From the NCBI GenBank assembly GCA_037501455.1, contig CM074862.1, positions 66,247,501 through 66,311,500 of the forward strand: a stretch of 64,000 bases of DNA, written 5' to 3'. Made by a program: the position numbers and the translations under genes. Every line of letters starts with the position of its first letter. The first letter of the stretch is position 1. Below, piece after piece: positions 53,401 to 63,825 of the stretch. Source of the stretch: Lantana camara (taxonomy: Eukaryota > Streptophyta > Magnoliopsida > Lamiales > Verbenaceae). Under the pieces are notes generated by a model. That model worked only from the letters and a program-made list of their open reading frames with translations. It did no database searches and was not told where the DNA came from.

Positions 53401-56400
53401 CTAACAGCCGGCGGTCGAATCCACCAATTGATCAATCCGGGGCAGCGGGTAAGGATCTTTAGGGCAGGCTTTGTTGAGATCAGTGAAATCGTTGCACATG
53501 CGCCACTTATTCGCGCTCTTGGGCACCAAGACGACGTTGCACAGCCACTCCGGATACAAGATGGGCTCGATATACTGAGCCTCTAGGAGTTTATTAACTT
53601 CCTCTTCAATGACTTTTTTCCGAAAGCCATGTACATCCCGCTTTTTCTGCTTGATGGGCTTGAAAGAGGGATCCACGTTAAGCCTGTGGACAATGACGCT
53701 CGGGTCAATTCCTGTGAGATCGGAGGCTTTCCATGCAAATACATCACTGTTTTCCCGGAGGAAATCAATCATCATGATCTGAGAAGGCCCCGAGAGGTTT
53801 GATCCTATCTGTGTAGTCTTATCCTTGTTTCCGGGCTCCAGCTCAATGGTGAGGAACTTCTCCGAGGGTTCGATCCGTACCTCAGGGCGAGGAAGTTCGA
53901 GCGCCCTCTTCTTTCCTGTCAAACGGTCGCCGGATGCTGGTTCACCTTCTTCCGGCTCGTCTCCTTCTGAGGACGATCCCCCCACAGTTCCTGGTGGTGC
54001 CCCTTCGAGGGGATTCTCCTCGTTGTTTCCCCTCTTCTTTTTGTTCTTTTTCTTGTTCAATTTCGCCCTTTTCCGTGCTGGGCTGTCCTCATCTAAATTG
54101 GGGAAATCCACTGACTTTTTGGTGGAACCAATCTGGAAGGTTTTCTCCGCTTTTGGCTTTCTGAGGGACAGCATGTAACATTCCCAAGCCTCTCGCACGT
54201 TGCACAGTACTTCCCCTACACCCTCGGGGGTGGGGAATTTAATTTTCTGATGGTAGGTGGAGATGATGGCTTTGAAGTCAACGAGGGCGGGACGCCCAAT
54301 TATGATGTTATACGGAATGTCAATCTCCACCACAGCGTATGTTACCAGGAGCGTTTTGCGCTGAGGGGCTCGTCCGAATGAAGTAGCTAGGCGTATTTGC
54401 CCTCGTGGGACAACTTCCGAGCCTCCAAAGCCAATGAGGGCTGTTTTGAGAGGCTCGAGCGGAAGGTCAACCTTCATCTTTAAGAATGTAGAGTAAGGCA
54501 AAACATTAACGGAGCTTCCACTATCCACCAATACCCTTTTTACAACATGGTTATGAACATCTAAACTAACCACCATGGGGCAATCTGAGGTTATACCCTC
54601 CCCATGGGGCGTTACAATATGTTCTAAATCCCTATCATCAAAGCCTATTACATCATTTTTACGAGACCTTTGGGCGCCTGATCTCTGGATGGCATAGATA
54701 GGTTTGGGCACTGCCGGGCGTTGGTTGTAGCTCCGTACGTACCTCCGTCGGGAGGCGTTTGAATCCCCCCCTGATGAGCCTCCTGCAATCATATTAATAA
54801 CTGCGAAGGGCTCGTTTTCTTGTTCAGGGGCCTTTCCTTTATTGCCCCGACGGCTGCTGCTTTCAGGGGGTCCCCTACCCCTGGGGCTTTTTGACCTGGA
54901 AGGGCTCCTTCTTCTCCTTCCGGAGCGCTCGTTGCATTGTTCATCGTAGCGCTCGAGCACTCGGACAAACTCTTTCAGATGGCCCCCAGCGACGAGCCTC
55001 TGGATTTCAGCCTCCAATTGCCGGCACTCATCCGTGTCGTGCCCTCTCTGCTTGTGGAAGGCGCAGTATTTGTTCGAGCGCCTGAGTGATTCTGTTTCTC
55101 TCATTTTGATGGGTCTCTTGAAGAGCTTCTTATCAGAGAGATTATAGACTTCTGAATTTGGCCTGGTGAGCGGAATTCGCTCGAATCGACGAGGGGGTGG
55201 TGGCGACCTCCTGCGCTCTTGAGGGCGCTCTTTCTTGACGGCCACGTCCCGCCCCCGCTCGTGATGAGGTCGCTCGTTCCTGGCCGGGCTGTGATGACGG
55301 GGACCATTCGTCCCATACATATCTTCGAGCGCGAAGAACGGCTCGGCTATTTCCCTTAGGCCCATGAGGGTCCCAGGCCTTCTCTCCACGATGGCATCAG
55401 CAAATTTTTTGCTCACATACTGTTTGTGATCCACAGCCTGAAAGAGCACTGGGATCAAAAAATCCATTGAAGGCCTCTCCACCTGCAGGATCTCCTTGTT
55501 GAAGCGGGCAAAGAACGAGCGCAGGGATTCGCTCTTGCCCTGCACCACGTTGTATAAGGCAGTGGGTGCGGTGACTGGCGCCTTCAAGGAATTGAAGTGG
55601 TTGAGGAAAGCATTGGCCAATTCTTCATATGAGTGGATCGAGCGCGGCGGCAGTCGCTTGTACCACTCTTGAGCCATTCCTACCAAGGAAGTGACAAACA
55701 CCTTTGCCCAATAATGGCTGGAATGCTCGTAGAGGTGCATAAGATACACAAAGTGATCCAAGTGTTCAGCTGGATCAGTTGTCCCGTCGTATCGGTTGAT
55801 GGAAGTGGGGACTTTGGCCATGCCTGCTTGGGCCATCAGAACTTCTTCTACGAGGGGTGAACCCCTCGCCAGTGGGTGATATTCATACGTGCCGAAGTTT
55901 TCCTCCGGCTTCTTGCGGCGGGGGACCCTTGGTGGAGGGTCCTTGGTGCGGGTGCTTCTGGCGTCAACCCGTTCATCCCGACTAGGGGAGATCTGAGTTG
56001 AACGCCCTCGAGAGAGCTGACCCACGATATCCTTGAGACCCTGCAGCTGGTCTTGCACAGCCGCGAGGATGTCAGGATTTACGTCTACTTGCTTGTCTCC
56101 GTGCCTGGGGGCTCGTGAGCCCCTCCTGGAGACATGCGAGTCTCCTTCATTCTCGTTCACTCTCTCCGTGGGCTCTTTATTCCTGCCTATGGAGGGACGC
56201 TCGTTGCCCTCCTGCGGCGGGGGCACTTCTCTGACGGGCGGTGGTGGTGGTTGTGCCCTCTGGACAGCCTGGGCTTCTCTGAGGGGAAAGTTTTGATGTC
56301 CGCCTAAAGGAGCAGCAATCTGAGTGGCCTGCCCAGAGGGGAAGTACATGGAGTGAAACCTCTCCCATGCTCCCTGGGCCGCCTGAACCTCACATTGGGC

Positions 56401-56853
56401 GTAAAGAGCCCGTAACTGTTGCGTGGTAAGTGGAGGTAACTCCACTCCTTCAATTTCCCGGGGGACGGCCACCGGGAGCTGGATCTGACCAGCCTGATAC
56501 GGCGGGACCGGCGGCATCATGACTGACGGAGTGAGGGTGTATCCCGGTGGGGGCATCATGTAGCTCTGTATTCCGGGAACCATCTGGGGATGGACCCAGG
56601 GGTTCTGTGCTAACGGTGGAGGAGCAGAGAGAGAGACCCCTCCAGCGGTAGTGGGAACCTGCGGTGCCGGCGGTGCAGGTGGTGGTACAGAGGATTCTGC
56701 TTGTGGAGTCACTCCTGCGGCGGGAGGTGCTCCACCATCAGCGACGGAAGGAGGTGGCGGGGCTCCACCAGTAGCGGTGGAGGGAAGAACGATATTCGCA
56801 TCTGGGGGGGTGTTATCTCCCCCTCCCACTGCTCCAGATCTCGTTGCAACCAT
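53401..56853 (-). CDS. gag-pol: Tat gag-protease and RT N-terminus (1150 aa)
   Basis: The start is ATG 56853 (MVATRSGAVGG), 92 bp inside the 5' LTR; the longer open frame reaching 57063 runs into the LTR and primer site, so it is not used. Regions: proline-rich N-terminus (about 1-320), Gag core (about 325-510, motifs YHPLARGSPLVEEVLMAQAG and MAQEWYKRLPP), Arg-rich linker, zinc knuckle CAFHKQRGHDTDEC (about 595), protease LVDSGSSVNVLPY (about 775) with IIIGRPAL, and the RT start (WRMCNDFTDLNKACPKDPYP, about 1115). An in-frame TAG at 53401-53403 truncates it before the YVDD motif. Particles could still be made, but not full Pol. Confidence 0.9.
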   Translation of the reverse strand: MVATRSGAVGGGDNTPPDANIVLPSTATGGAPPPPSVADGGAPPAAGVTPQAESSVPPPAPPAPQVPTTAGGVSLSAPPPLAQNPWVHPQMVPGIQSYMMPPPGYTLTPSVMMPPVPPYQAGQIQLPVAVPREIEGVELPPLTTQQLRALYAQCEVQAAQGAWERFHSMYFPSGQATQIAAPLGGHQNFPLREAQAVQRAQPPPPPVREVPPPQEGNERPSIGRNKEPTERVNENEGDSHVSRRGSRAPRHGDKQVDVNPDILAAVQDQLQGLKDIVGQLSRGRSTQISPSRDERVDARSTRTKDPPPRVPRRKKPEENFGTYEYHPLARGSPLVEEVLMAQAGMAKVPTSINRYDGTTDPAEHLDHFVYLMHLYEHSSHYWAKVFVTSLVGMAQEWYKRLPPRSIHSYEELANAFLNHFNSLKAPVTAPTALYNVVQGKSESLRSFFARFNKEILQVERPSMDFLIPVLFQAVDHKQYVSKKFADAIVERRPGTLMGLREIAEPFFALEDMYGTNGPRHHSPARNERPHHERGRDVAVKKERPQERRRSPPPPRRFERIPLTRPNSEVYNLSDKKLFKRPIKMRETESLRRSNKYCAFHKQRGHDTDECRQLEAEIQRLVAGGHLKEFVRVLERYDEQCNERSGRRRRSPSRSKSPRGRGPPESSSRRGNKGKAPEQENEPFAVINMIAGGSSGGDSNASRRRYVRSYNQRPAVPKPIYAIQRSGAQRSRKNDVIGFDDRDLEHIVTPHGEGITSDCPMVVSLDVHNHVVKRVLVDSGSSVNVLPYSTFLKMKVDLPLEPLKTALIGFGGSEVVPRGQIRLATSFGRAPQRKTLLVTYAVVEIDIPYNIIIGRPALVDFKAIISTYHQKIKFPTPEGVGEVLCNVREAWECYMLSLRKPKAEKTFQIGSTKKSVDFPNLDEDSPARKRAKLNKKKNKKKRGNNEENPLEGAPPGTVGGSSSEGDEPEEGEPASGDRLTGKKRALELPRPEVRIEPSEKFLTIELEPGNKDKTTQIGSNLSGPSQIMMIDFLRENSDVFAWKASDLTGIDPSVIVHRLNVDPSFKPIKQKKRDVHGFRKKVIEEEVNKLLEAQYIEPILYPEWLCNVVLVPKSANKWRMCNDFTDLNKACPKDPYPLPRIDQLVDSTAGC

Positions 56854-56922
56854 GACTGTTGGAGGTAGGGAGGTGCTTGTTTTTCTACCAACAAAAAGAA
56901 AGGAAGAAGATGTAGGACTGGT

Positions 56923-56940
56923 TTCCCACAGACGGCGCCA
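56923..56940 (-). promoter_or_regulatory. Tat element primer-binding site
   Basis: The minus strand reads TGGCGCCGTCTGTGGGAA, four bases inside the 5' LTR. The TGGCGCC start fits a plant tRNA 3' end other than iMet (tRNA-Asp begins with the same core). The exact tRNA is not settled by eye. Confidence 0.75.
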
Positions 56941-56944
56941 AAAA

Positions 56945-57754
56945 TGATGAGTTCCGGAATGGGTGGATCCGAATCCGATCACTTTACAATTTGTATTTTG
57001 TGGAGGAAACCTCCGGAGCTTCGCCGGAAAAGTGAAAGGGGTTCTACCTGTTGGGACAAGCACAAGAAAAGTCAGAAGGCCAAGCTGGGGGAACTGGGGG
57101 TGATACCCAGTTTGGCTCTCCGACGCTCAAGTCAGTTCAATGTATGGAGAAAGTGTAAGTTTAGTCACAGTTGCAGTGATGAAAAAAGCTTACCAGTGTA
57201 GAAGATGACTTTGGCTATTTATAGTTGAGGGTCAGGGGCCCTTTGGTCATTTGCCTCAAGTGGTCCTGGCCGAATGTTACCCTAACACGTGGCGCTGTGA
57301 GAGAGAAACCTAGGAGGAATCTTCTGCAAAAGCGGCCAAAAGTTAGTGCTGGCAGCAGTGGCAGGTGCGCGGGCATGTACGATGTGTCAGAGAGCCATTT
57401 GGGTGGTTGGTGACGAGGGCTTAAGAGCGCGCTCGTGACAACCTGGAGTATTGGAGGCCAAGACATCCGTTGAGGGGGATGAAGGCTCCAGTTCAAGTGA
57501 TGAGCCGAAAGGAAAACCACTCTGAGGGAGTGTGACGCTCGAAGAGGGCTTCTTTGGCATGTGAGCGTGCCCATCATTTAGTATATAGGACGCTCGTGGA
57601 GTGACAGCGCTCGTTGGGCTTAACTCCTGAAGAGGGATTGCGCTCGTTGCACTTAGCGCTCGTGTACTGATGGCGCGGCCTTGGGGAGACAGATGTCATC
57701 ATCTTGATGGTGCCACGTGTCTTGATGTGGGATAATCGTATTTCGACCCCATCA
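56945..57754 (-). repeat. Tat element 5' LTR, 810 bp
   Basis: Same length as the 3' LTR, with three differences seen: near 57168 (C here, T in the partner), near 57279 (A versus G) and near 57603 (G versus A), all transitions. Confidence 0.95.
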
Positions 57755-57974
57755 ACGCCAATGTACAATATTTTTCAAAATTAGAGTACAAGAATACCTT
57801 AAAGCGTTCAATAAAAAAATAATTTAATATATATATATAATACAACTTTATTTTATAATATAATTCCAAATACAATTTAAAAAATAATATAAGATAATTA
57901 ATTTTATTTTGAATTATTTTATTAATAATCCTATAATTATTTTCTAAAATATGAATTTCATTAATTATTTTTTA

Positions 57975-58995
57975 TGGTGCTAGGAATTGGAATCCGATAA
58001 AACAGCCACCAATTTAGAATTTGTTTGAGGGGAAGACCATCACAGGCGTAAGAGCCTCAGGAACTGGGTTTCCAGAAATGCGTGGGTTCTTCTAGCTAGG
58101 ATAACACCGGAAAAAAGCAGTAAGGATGCAAGAGAGATGAAGTGTTTATGCTTGGGAAGGAAAACCAGAGAATATGCCCAGTTATGTGTGCAATGTCTGT
58201 GTAGAAGATGACTTACGGAATGTGTGTAGGAATTCTCATATATATAGGTTAAGGGCGAGGGTAGCTTGGTAATTGTGGCCAAGTGGTCCCAAACCCTGCG
58301 TTGCCCTAGACAAGTGGTGTCGTGTGATGGTTTGAAAGTGACTTTTCTAAAAGATACCTACGGGTAGGTGGCAATGGCGTGTCAGAGGAATGTATACGCA
58401 CTACCACTGTGTGTCAGAGGTGGTTACGGAGCTGTCAACGAGCATCAGGGCACTCAGTTTAGTTTGCTCCTCACGCAATTGGGTGTGCCCTCGATGGGAA
58501 CCCTTTATTGAGCAGGGGATTGGTCTCTGGAAATCATGGATACCTTGTTGTAATGACGGCATGGGCATCACAGATGGTCCGAGCATAAATCTACCCTGGA
58601 TGGATTACCCGAGCGCTAGAGCACTCGAGGGGAGGATTCTCCTGGCGACTTTATTCGAGCGCTGGGACGCTCGAGGCATACAGGGCACCCGACCGTGGGA
58701 GGTCCTCGAAGGAGGACTCCACTGTGCGAACAGGAGAGTCCTTATGTGGGTAATGATCATCTCTGTGAGGCCTCAATGCGAGCGCTGAGAGGGATTAGTG
58801 GGGAATCCCATGCTCGATGTTTGGGCCCTGGCGAGTAGGCCTCATGGCGCAAGGCAGTGAGTTGTATGGGCTGGGCTTACCCCACGAGCCCATACTCATG
58901 AGCGTCTAAGCTCAAGAGATCTTGGGTTATCTGAATAAGCCGCCTGGATTGCGATACGTGTACGGATCTGATTTGAGCGTGATTTGGGCCCATCA
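57975..58995 (-). mobile_element. solo LTR I, Tat-like, about 1021 bp
   Basis: Starts TGGTGCTAGG and ends GGGCCCATCA. Order and short motifs follow the 810-bp Tat LTR (ATCCGAT...AATTTGT, GTAGAAGATGACTT, then ATATATAGGTTAAGGG at the TATA position, AAGTGGTCC, GCGTTGCCCTA), but divergence is strong. CGAGCGCT motifs are frequent. No internal region follows. No clean TSD: left flank TTTTA, right flank ATTTT. Confidence 0.75.
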
Positions 58996-59345
58996 ATTTT
59001 TAATATTCTTTATAAAAATGCGTACAAATTTATCAGTATGAAAAATTAAAATATTATATTGTCTTAAAGCCAAAAATGATTTCATATAACTTCTTGCGCC
59101 CGCATCATTTGCAGGAATCGAGGCCCTAATCAAGCCAAACTATAAGCAATTTTACATCATAAAATTTGTCAATGGGGGGCAATAATTTTACTCTCTTGTT
59201 ACAAACTTATAATCAATTTGCAGTCTTTTTTCCATTTTCAACCACCCGCTTAAAAGATTATAATCACGAAATATTTAGTTTTTAAGGGGAAAAAAAAAAA
59301 GAAAGAAAATGAAAGTTATACAATTATCATTAATGTGCATGCATC

Positions 59346-59858
59346 TATGTTGCACGGACACGGACACGGCGACACGGACACGACACGACACGGACACGGC
59401 GACACGGATTTTTTCAAAATCTTAGGACACGACACGGCTCCGACACGGCTATATTTTATATAAATAAATATATTTTATATATAAATAAAGATATTTTATA
59501 TAAAAATAAAAATATTTTATAAGTATAATCTATGTAACATAAAATATTTATATAAATATATAATATTAAAAACTAAAATAAGTTTTGTTATTTCAATTTT
59601 CTCTCCAAAAAATTCAAAAAATATTAAAAAAAACATAAAAAAATGATCAAATTTGCTCCGCCGTGTCCGAGCCGTGTCGGACACTCCACCTCGCCGTGTC
59701 CGACACCGTGTCCCAATTTTTTTTTTTTTTTTTTTTTCTCGGACACTCCTTCAGCCGTGTCCGACACGTGTCCGAGCCGTGTCCGGGCCGTGTCCGTGTC
59801 CGATACGTGTCGGACACTGCACGGATCATTTTTTAGGCGTGTCCGTGCTTTAGAGGCA
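59346..59858. mobile_element. fold-back / MITE-like element with GACACGG repeats
   Basis: The left part (59352-59450) is a run of GGACACGG/GACACGACACGG units; the right part (59655-59850) is the inverse (CCGTGTCCG units); an AT-rich core lies between, plus a T run at 59716-59739. GCACGGACACG near the left end pairs with CGTGTCCGTGC near the right end. TGCATGCATC flanks both sides (59336-59345 and 59859-59868) and could be the TSD, though this palindromic word is weak evidence. There is no transposase. It looks like a non-autonomous DNA element with subterminal repeats; hAT or Mutator origin is open. Confidence 0.6.
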
Positions 59859-59868
59859 TGCATGCATC

Positions 59869-61513
59869 ACATTACCTTATCAAGAAGAGTTGTTTTTTCA
59901 ACATAATCACGAAGCCTCTAATTATTTATTTATTTTTTGGTTTTTTTTTTTTTTTTAAAAATTGAATACTAGATAGACTCTATACATAAAATCAATATTT
60001 AAATCTTATACCTTACTTTAAGTAATTTAGTATTACATGTTAATAAGAAACCGTCCAAATGATTTTTTCTGGACAATGACCTAAATTTATATCTCAATTG
60101 GAGTTGTGTGTTAAAAAAAAAATTTAATTTCATATCGCATCCCACTAAACAAACATACCCTTAATATATAAACTTCTAATTCAAATACCAATTTTATTTT
60201 ATTTTATTTTATTTTTTTATATTAAAAAATTTAGAAGCAAGGATGACTAGTTTATCTCCAAGCCAGGGCATACCACTATTGGTGTCAAAAATTTTAGGAG
60301 CAAAGATGAGTTTCTCATCTCCAAGGTCAGGACATACCACTAATCTTTCCTGATTTATAGAACCCTATTTAAACTATTAACTAATATGGATTTTGGAAAT
60401 TTACAAATAACCTAAGAATAAAAATTATAGGGTGAATTATTCAGACAGATTTTCATTATATTGGAAAAGAATTTTTACCCATTTAGATCCAACACCCATT
60501 GAAAATTCAAATAACATTAACCTCACGTTGTTAAGTTATATCATTCTGTAATCACTTACAAAGTGTGCAAACAACTTTTCTTTCTTTCTTTTCTCCGGTA
60601 ATGTGGGATAAATTTAGGGCATCATATTTCTACTTAACTTTCCATTTTGGCAAAATGTCGTATAATTTTCACATAATGTGGTACTTAAAATATCTCTCAA
60701 AATATGTTGTATAATTTTTACAAAATGTAGTACTAAAACGTTATAATTCAGTATTTATATCCTATTATGTTGTATAATTTTATGCGGAGTAAATTAAAAA
60801 TATTCCAAACTGATGGGGAGTTATTTCAAATTGTCCCTTCTTTTCTTTGGATGTAGAGCCGTTTGACAAAATATATATTAGGATAACATATTTATATCCA
60901 TATATAGTTTTTATCAAAATATCATTTTAAATCAATAAATGTCTAGATTCTTGAAACTCAAAGCTCATAAATACTTCAAAAAATGAATAGAAAAAACCTA
61001 AATTCTTCATTTTTCATCAGCTCCATAAACATTTCAAAAAGCTTTTGAATTTGAAACCCAATAAAGAACATAGAAACAAACAAGCAGACTACTTGTATAT
61101 CAAAAGCAAAGGGAAAAATTGCGAAAAGCGAACGATGGGAGTTTTGAACTTAGGGAAGGCATTTTGATCACTTTTCAGTTCTCTCTTAAATTTTAGAAGA
61201 TCTGATTGAATAATTGCGGTGTAAATTCCTGAGATTTGGGAGAAGAGTGCTATGATAGGTCATCAATTAACCCAGCAATTGGGGCCGGGGGGAATTGTAA
61301 TTTAAAAAAAGTTGTTAGGAAATTTAAATATTATGAGTGGATGAAAATAGTTGTTACAATCATATCAAATGGCAAGCTGTTAAGCATGTGCAATATGGTC
61401 AACAATATTGTTGAAAGTCTTCGTTGTGCTCGATCTCTCGTCTGGATTCCGGATAGACAATTCAAGTTTATCAATTGAATATCCACTTCGGATAGATATG
61501 CCGCAGGCCCACA
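59869..61513. other. AT-rich intergenic DNA
   Basis: No gene recognised. An imperfect duplication of about 50-60 bp lies at 60230-60345 (two copies of ...ATCTCCAAGnncAGGnCATACCAC). Otherwise AT-rich with homopolymer runs. Confidence 0.55.
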
Positions 61514-61534
61514 ACCAACGTAATTTCCCCATTC

Positions 61535-62074
61535 TTTTTTTTTTTTTTTTTTTTTTTTGACAGGGAAAGCCCTCAAACGGGAGGGCACCGATCAAAGGGA
61601 ATTACAATCCTCCAAGACAAGATCACGAAGTACGGGCGAAAGAACAGAGCCACCCTCGCAGGCCGGAGCCGCATTTCGAGCTAAAAAGTGAGCTACACTA
61701 TTGACTACACGTTTAACAAAACAAAAGTTACAAGAAATAAAGGAAAAAGAAAACAACTTGATATCCTGGATAATGGTTCCTACGGCTGAGCAATCTTCAT
61801 CACAAGATTTCACTTTATTAATAAGGTTTAGGCAGTTGCTTTCCACAGAAATATTTGGCCAAAAATGATCCTTAGCAAACTCCAAGGCACGGACAATAGC
61901 AATAGCTTCCACCACTTCTGGAGCCAACCGTCCTTCAAATCGGTCACTGATCCAATTCAAACAAGTACCATGGTGATCCCGTGCAATAACTCCAATGCCA
62001 TGCTCACCCGATTCAGTGAAAATAGCACCATCCACATTCAATTTCACTATTCTTTTTTTTTTTTTGGCAGCATC
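61535..62074 (-). mobile_element. 5'-truncated LINE insertion (540 bp)
   Basis: Flanked by a 21-bp target-site duplication (61514-61534 and 62075-62095). On the minus strand it ends in a 24-base A tail (T run 61535-61558). Only the last part of ORF2 and a 3' UTR of about 30 bp are present, the usual result of aborted target-primed reverse transcription. Confidence 0.93.
61592..62074 (-). pseudogene. LINE ORF2 C-terminal RNase H domain, truncated
   Basis: The frame is open from the insertion edge: a Lys run, then VKLNVDGAIF, VIARDHHGTCL, PEVVEAIAIVRALEFAKD, VESNCLNLINKV and VKRVVNSVAHFLARNA, ending CNSL and stop. This is the RNase H-like domain (RVT_3 type) found at the C-terminus of plant L1-like LINEs, with the catalytic Asp (NVDGA), Glu (EAIAIVRALE) and second Asp position replaced in VESNC. 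It has no start codon or promoter of its own and is not expected to be functional. Confidence 0.88.
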
Positions 62075-62123
62075 ACCAACGTAATTTCCCCATTCGCATC
62101 ACCAATATTTTGATCATGAACGT

Positions 62124-62403
62124 TGTTGAAAGAATCTTGCATTTGATCTCATTAAACCAACAATAAATAATACAATTTTAAATGTAGGAATATTTTTAAA
62201 ATATTATTTTATTATATTGTATTATAATACACTCATATTTATAACATAGTTGTTAATAAGATCTCGGTATTTTTAGGAAAAGATGTAAATTAATTCCTTA
62301 CCTTGTAATTAGGGAGATTATTTAAGTCTAAACCATATTAATATGTACATGTTGTACCCGGTTTAGACGAATCAAAAACAATGAATTCCTCTTCAATTTA
62401 ACA
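62124..62403 (+). repeat. element J 5' LTR, about 280 bp
   Basis: Starts TGTTGAAAGAATC and ends CAATTTAACA, directly before a degenerate primer site. No partner is in the window, so the left edge is inferred from the TGTTGA start. Confidence 0.6.
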
Positions 62404-62416
62404 TGACATCGGAGCA
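62404..62416 (+). promoter_or_regulatory. element J degenerate primer-binding site
   Basis: TGACATCGGAGCA; it matches the iMet-type consensus TGGTATCAGAGC with three changes and lies at the LTR edge. Confidence 0.65.
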
Positions 62417-62435
62417 GTAAAGACATCACTTGTCA

Positions 62436-63825
62436 ATGGAATCACCCAAAATAGACAACACCTCAAACTTACTGGCGGATTTCCTCACCCAAATGGCTGA
62501 AATCCTTCGCCAAAAACAACCCAAAACCTCTAGCCCCACTACAGTGAACATTAAACTTACCGACAACAACTACGCGATATGGTCATGGACGGTCCAACTC
62601 GTCCTTCTTGGCCGAGGAAGAACCGGGTACATCATTGGAAAAATGGTGGCACCAGACCCTCAAGATCAAGTTACGAGGCGTGGGAACAAACGGATGGTTC
62701 TATTCGCAGCCTCATCCTTAATTCCATGGAACCCGAAATCGCCGCCCAGTTTATTCTTTTCCCCAACGCAAAAGAATTGTGGGACGAGATCGAAGCGACG
62801 TACCATGATGGAGACGGCAAATTGAAGCTCTATGAAATGAAACAAAGAGCTTTTTAGACGAACCAAGCCGGAATGACCATCGATCAATATTACCGCACCG
62901 TACAGGTATATGTCGCAAGATCGATTTGTGACAACCCCAAAAAATAAAGTGCGCCAGTGATCGAAAGGCATATAATCTGGAAAAACAGGAAGATCGAGTC
63001 TTTGCTTTCTTATGGGGATTAGATGAAAATTTTGACCCAATAAAGAAAGATCTATTGAAAACCCCAACAAATACCAACACTAGAGGAGGCTTACAACGCC
63101 ATTCAACAAGAAGACCGATGGCTCACCGCCATGAATGATACCACCGGTGGACAGGGATTGGTGGCAAATTTGCGGTCAGAGGCGAACTCATCATCCCACG
63201 AGAATATCAGAACTGGGTCGAAACCAGTCAAAAAAAGGGTTCACGGATGGAGGATCGAAACATACCAAAGAGTCGTGTTTCGAGGTGATTGGCTACCCTG
63301 ATTGGTGGGTGGAATACCAGGCCAAGAAATGAGCAGGATCGACCACCAACCGGGGTGCACCAGGCGGAGCAACAGGCAACACCGGTGGTGGCATTTTGTG
63401 GTCAACACAAAGCAGAGCAACCATAACACGGAGTACAGGTGAAGCCCCCGGCGGCAACATGAGGGGATTCCGATTGCGATGGGTAAAGCAGCAGTCCTGA
63501 GAGGAGGCCAAGAATCCTCCACCAATGGTGGCGGTCACAGGTCCACAGTCCCTCATAATACAGGTAGCAGCGCCGCAAGCAGCGGCCAAGAAATGACAAC
63601 CAAAGAAGGTAAGAGATCTAAACAGGACGAGGCGACGTTTTGGAATAAAGAAACCCTAGGCGGACAAATGGGCAATTTGGTAAAACTGGGCCCAGGATGT
63701 CTTATGGAATTTGGGAGAAATGGGCCTAAAAATGAAACACACTGATGGGCAAAACTAAATATGTGCACTAACTCCCAACCCCTAGCCCACAAGGATTGGC
63801 TTCTTGATTCCGGGCCCACGGATCA
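62436..63825 (+). pseudogene. gag: element J copia gag and start of protease, broken
   Basis: ATG 62436 (MESPKIDNTSN). The copia Gag signature VNIKLTDNNYAIWSWTVQL is followed by a frame change near 62665, after which SYEAWEQTDGSIRSLILNSM and AKELWDEIEATYHDG continue the family. There is a stop at about 62855, further frame changes, then LEEAYNAIQQEDRWL-like and ESCFEVIGYPDWW (the C-terminal half of the knuckle region). The protease motif WLLDSGPTDHV lies at about 63797-63828 and is cut by LTR K. At least two frame changes and several stops make this an old pseudogene. Confidence 0.8.

Larger units (their letters stand above)
45138..57754 (-). mobile_element. complete Tat-type Ty3/gypsy retrotransposon, 12617 bp
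   Basis: 810-bp LTRs at both ends are flanked by a perfect TSD ACGCC (45133-45137 and 57755-57759). On the minus strand: primer site, gag, protease, RT, RNase H, a second (archaeal-type) RNase H, integrase, then tandem repeats, an oppositely oriented gene and a PPT. The extra RNase H, the pol order and the antisense gene near the 3' end fit the Tat lineage (Grande/Retand/Ogre relatives). By eye the LTRs differ at only three positions in 810, so the insertion is recent. Pol carries two stops and one frameshift. Confidence 0.95.
62124..63825 (+). mobile_element. element J: degenerate Ty1/copia element, 5' part
   Basis: A short LTR (62124-62403), a degenerate primer site and a broken gag lead to a copia protease motif at the right end, where LTR K interrupts it. 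No 3' part is in the window. Confidence 0.75.

Noticed and set aside
56854..57063. Start of Tat gag at 57063
   Set aside because: That start lies in the LTR and the frame passes through the primer site; ATG 56853 gives a normal Gag start.
57215..57577. 120-aa frame in the Tat LTR (also at 45408-45770)
   Set aside because: Found only in the LTR, no domain; three LTR differences include one amino-acid change.
58390..58788. 132-aa frame on the plus strand
   Set aside because: It is inside solo LTR I, antisense to it, without a recognisable domain.
59643..59906. Frames through the CCGTGTCCG array
   Set aside because: Peptides are translations of short tandem words and homopolymers.
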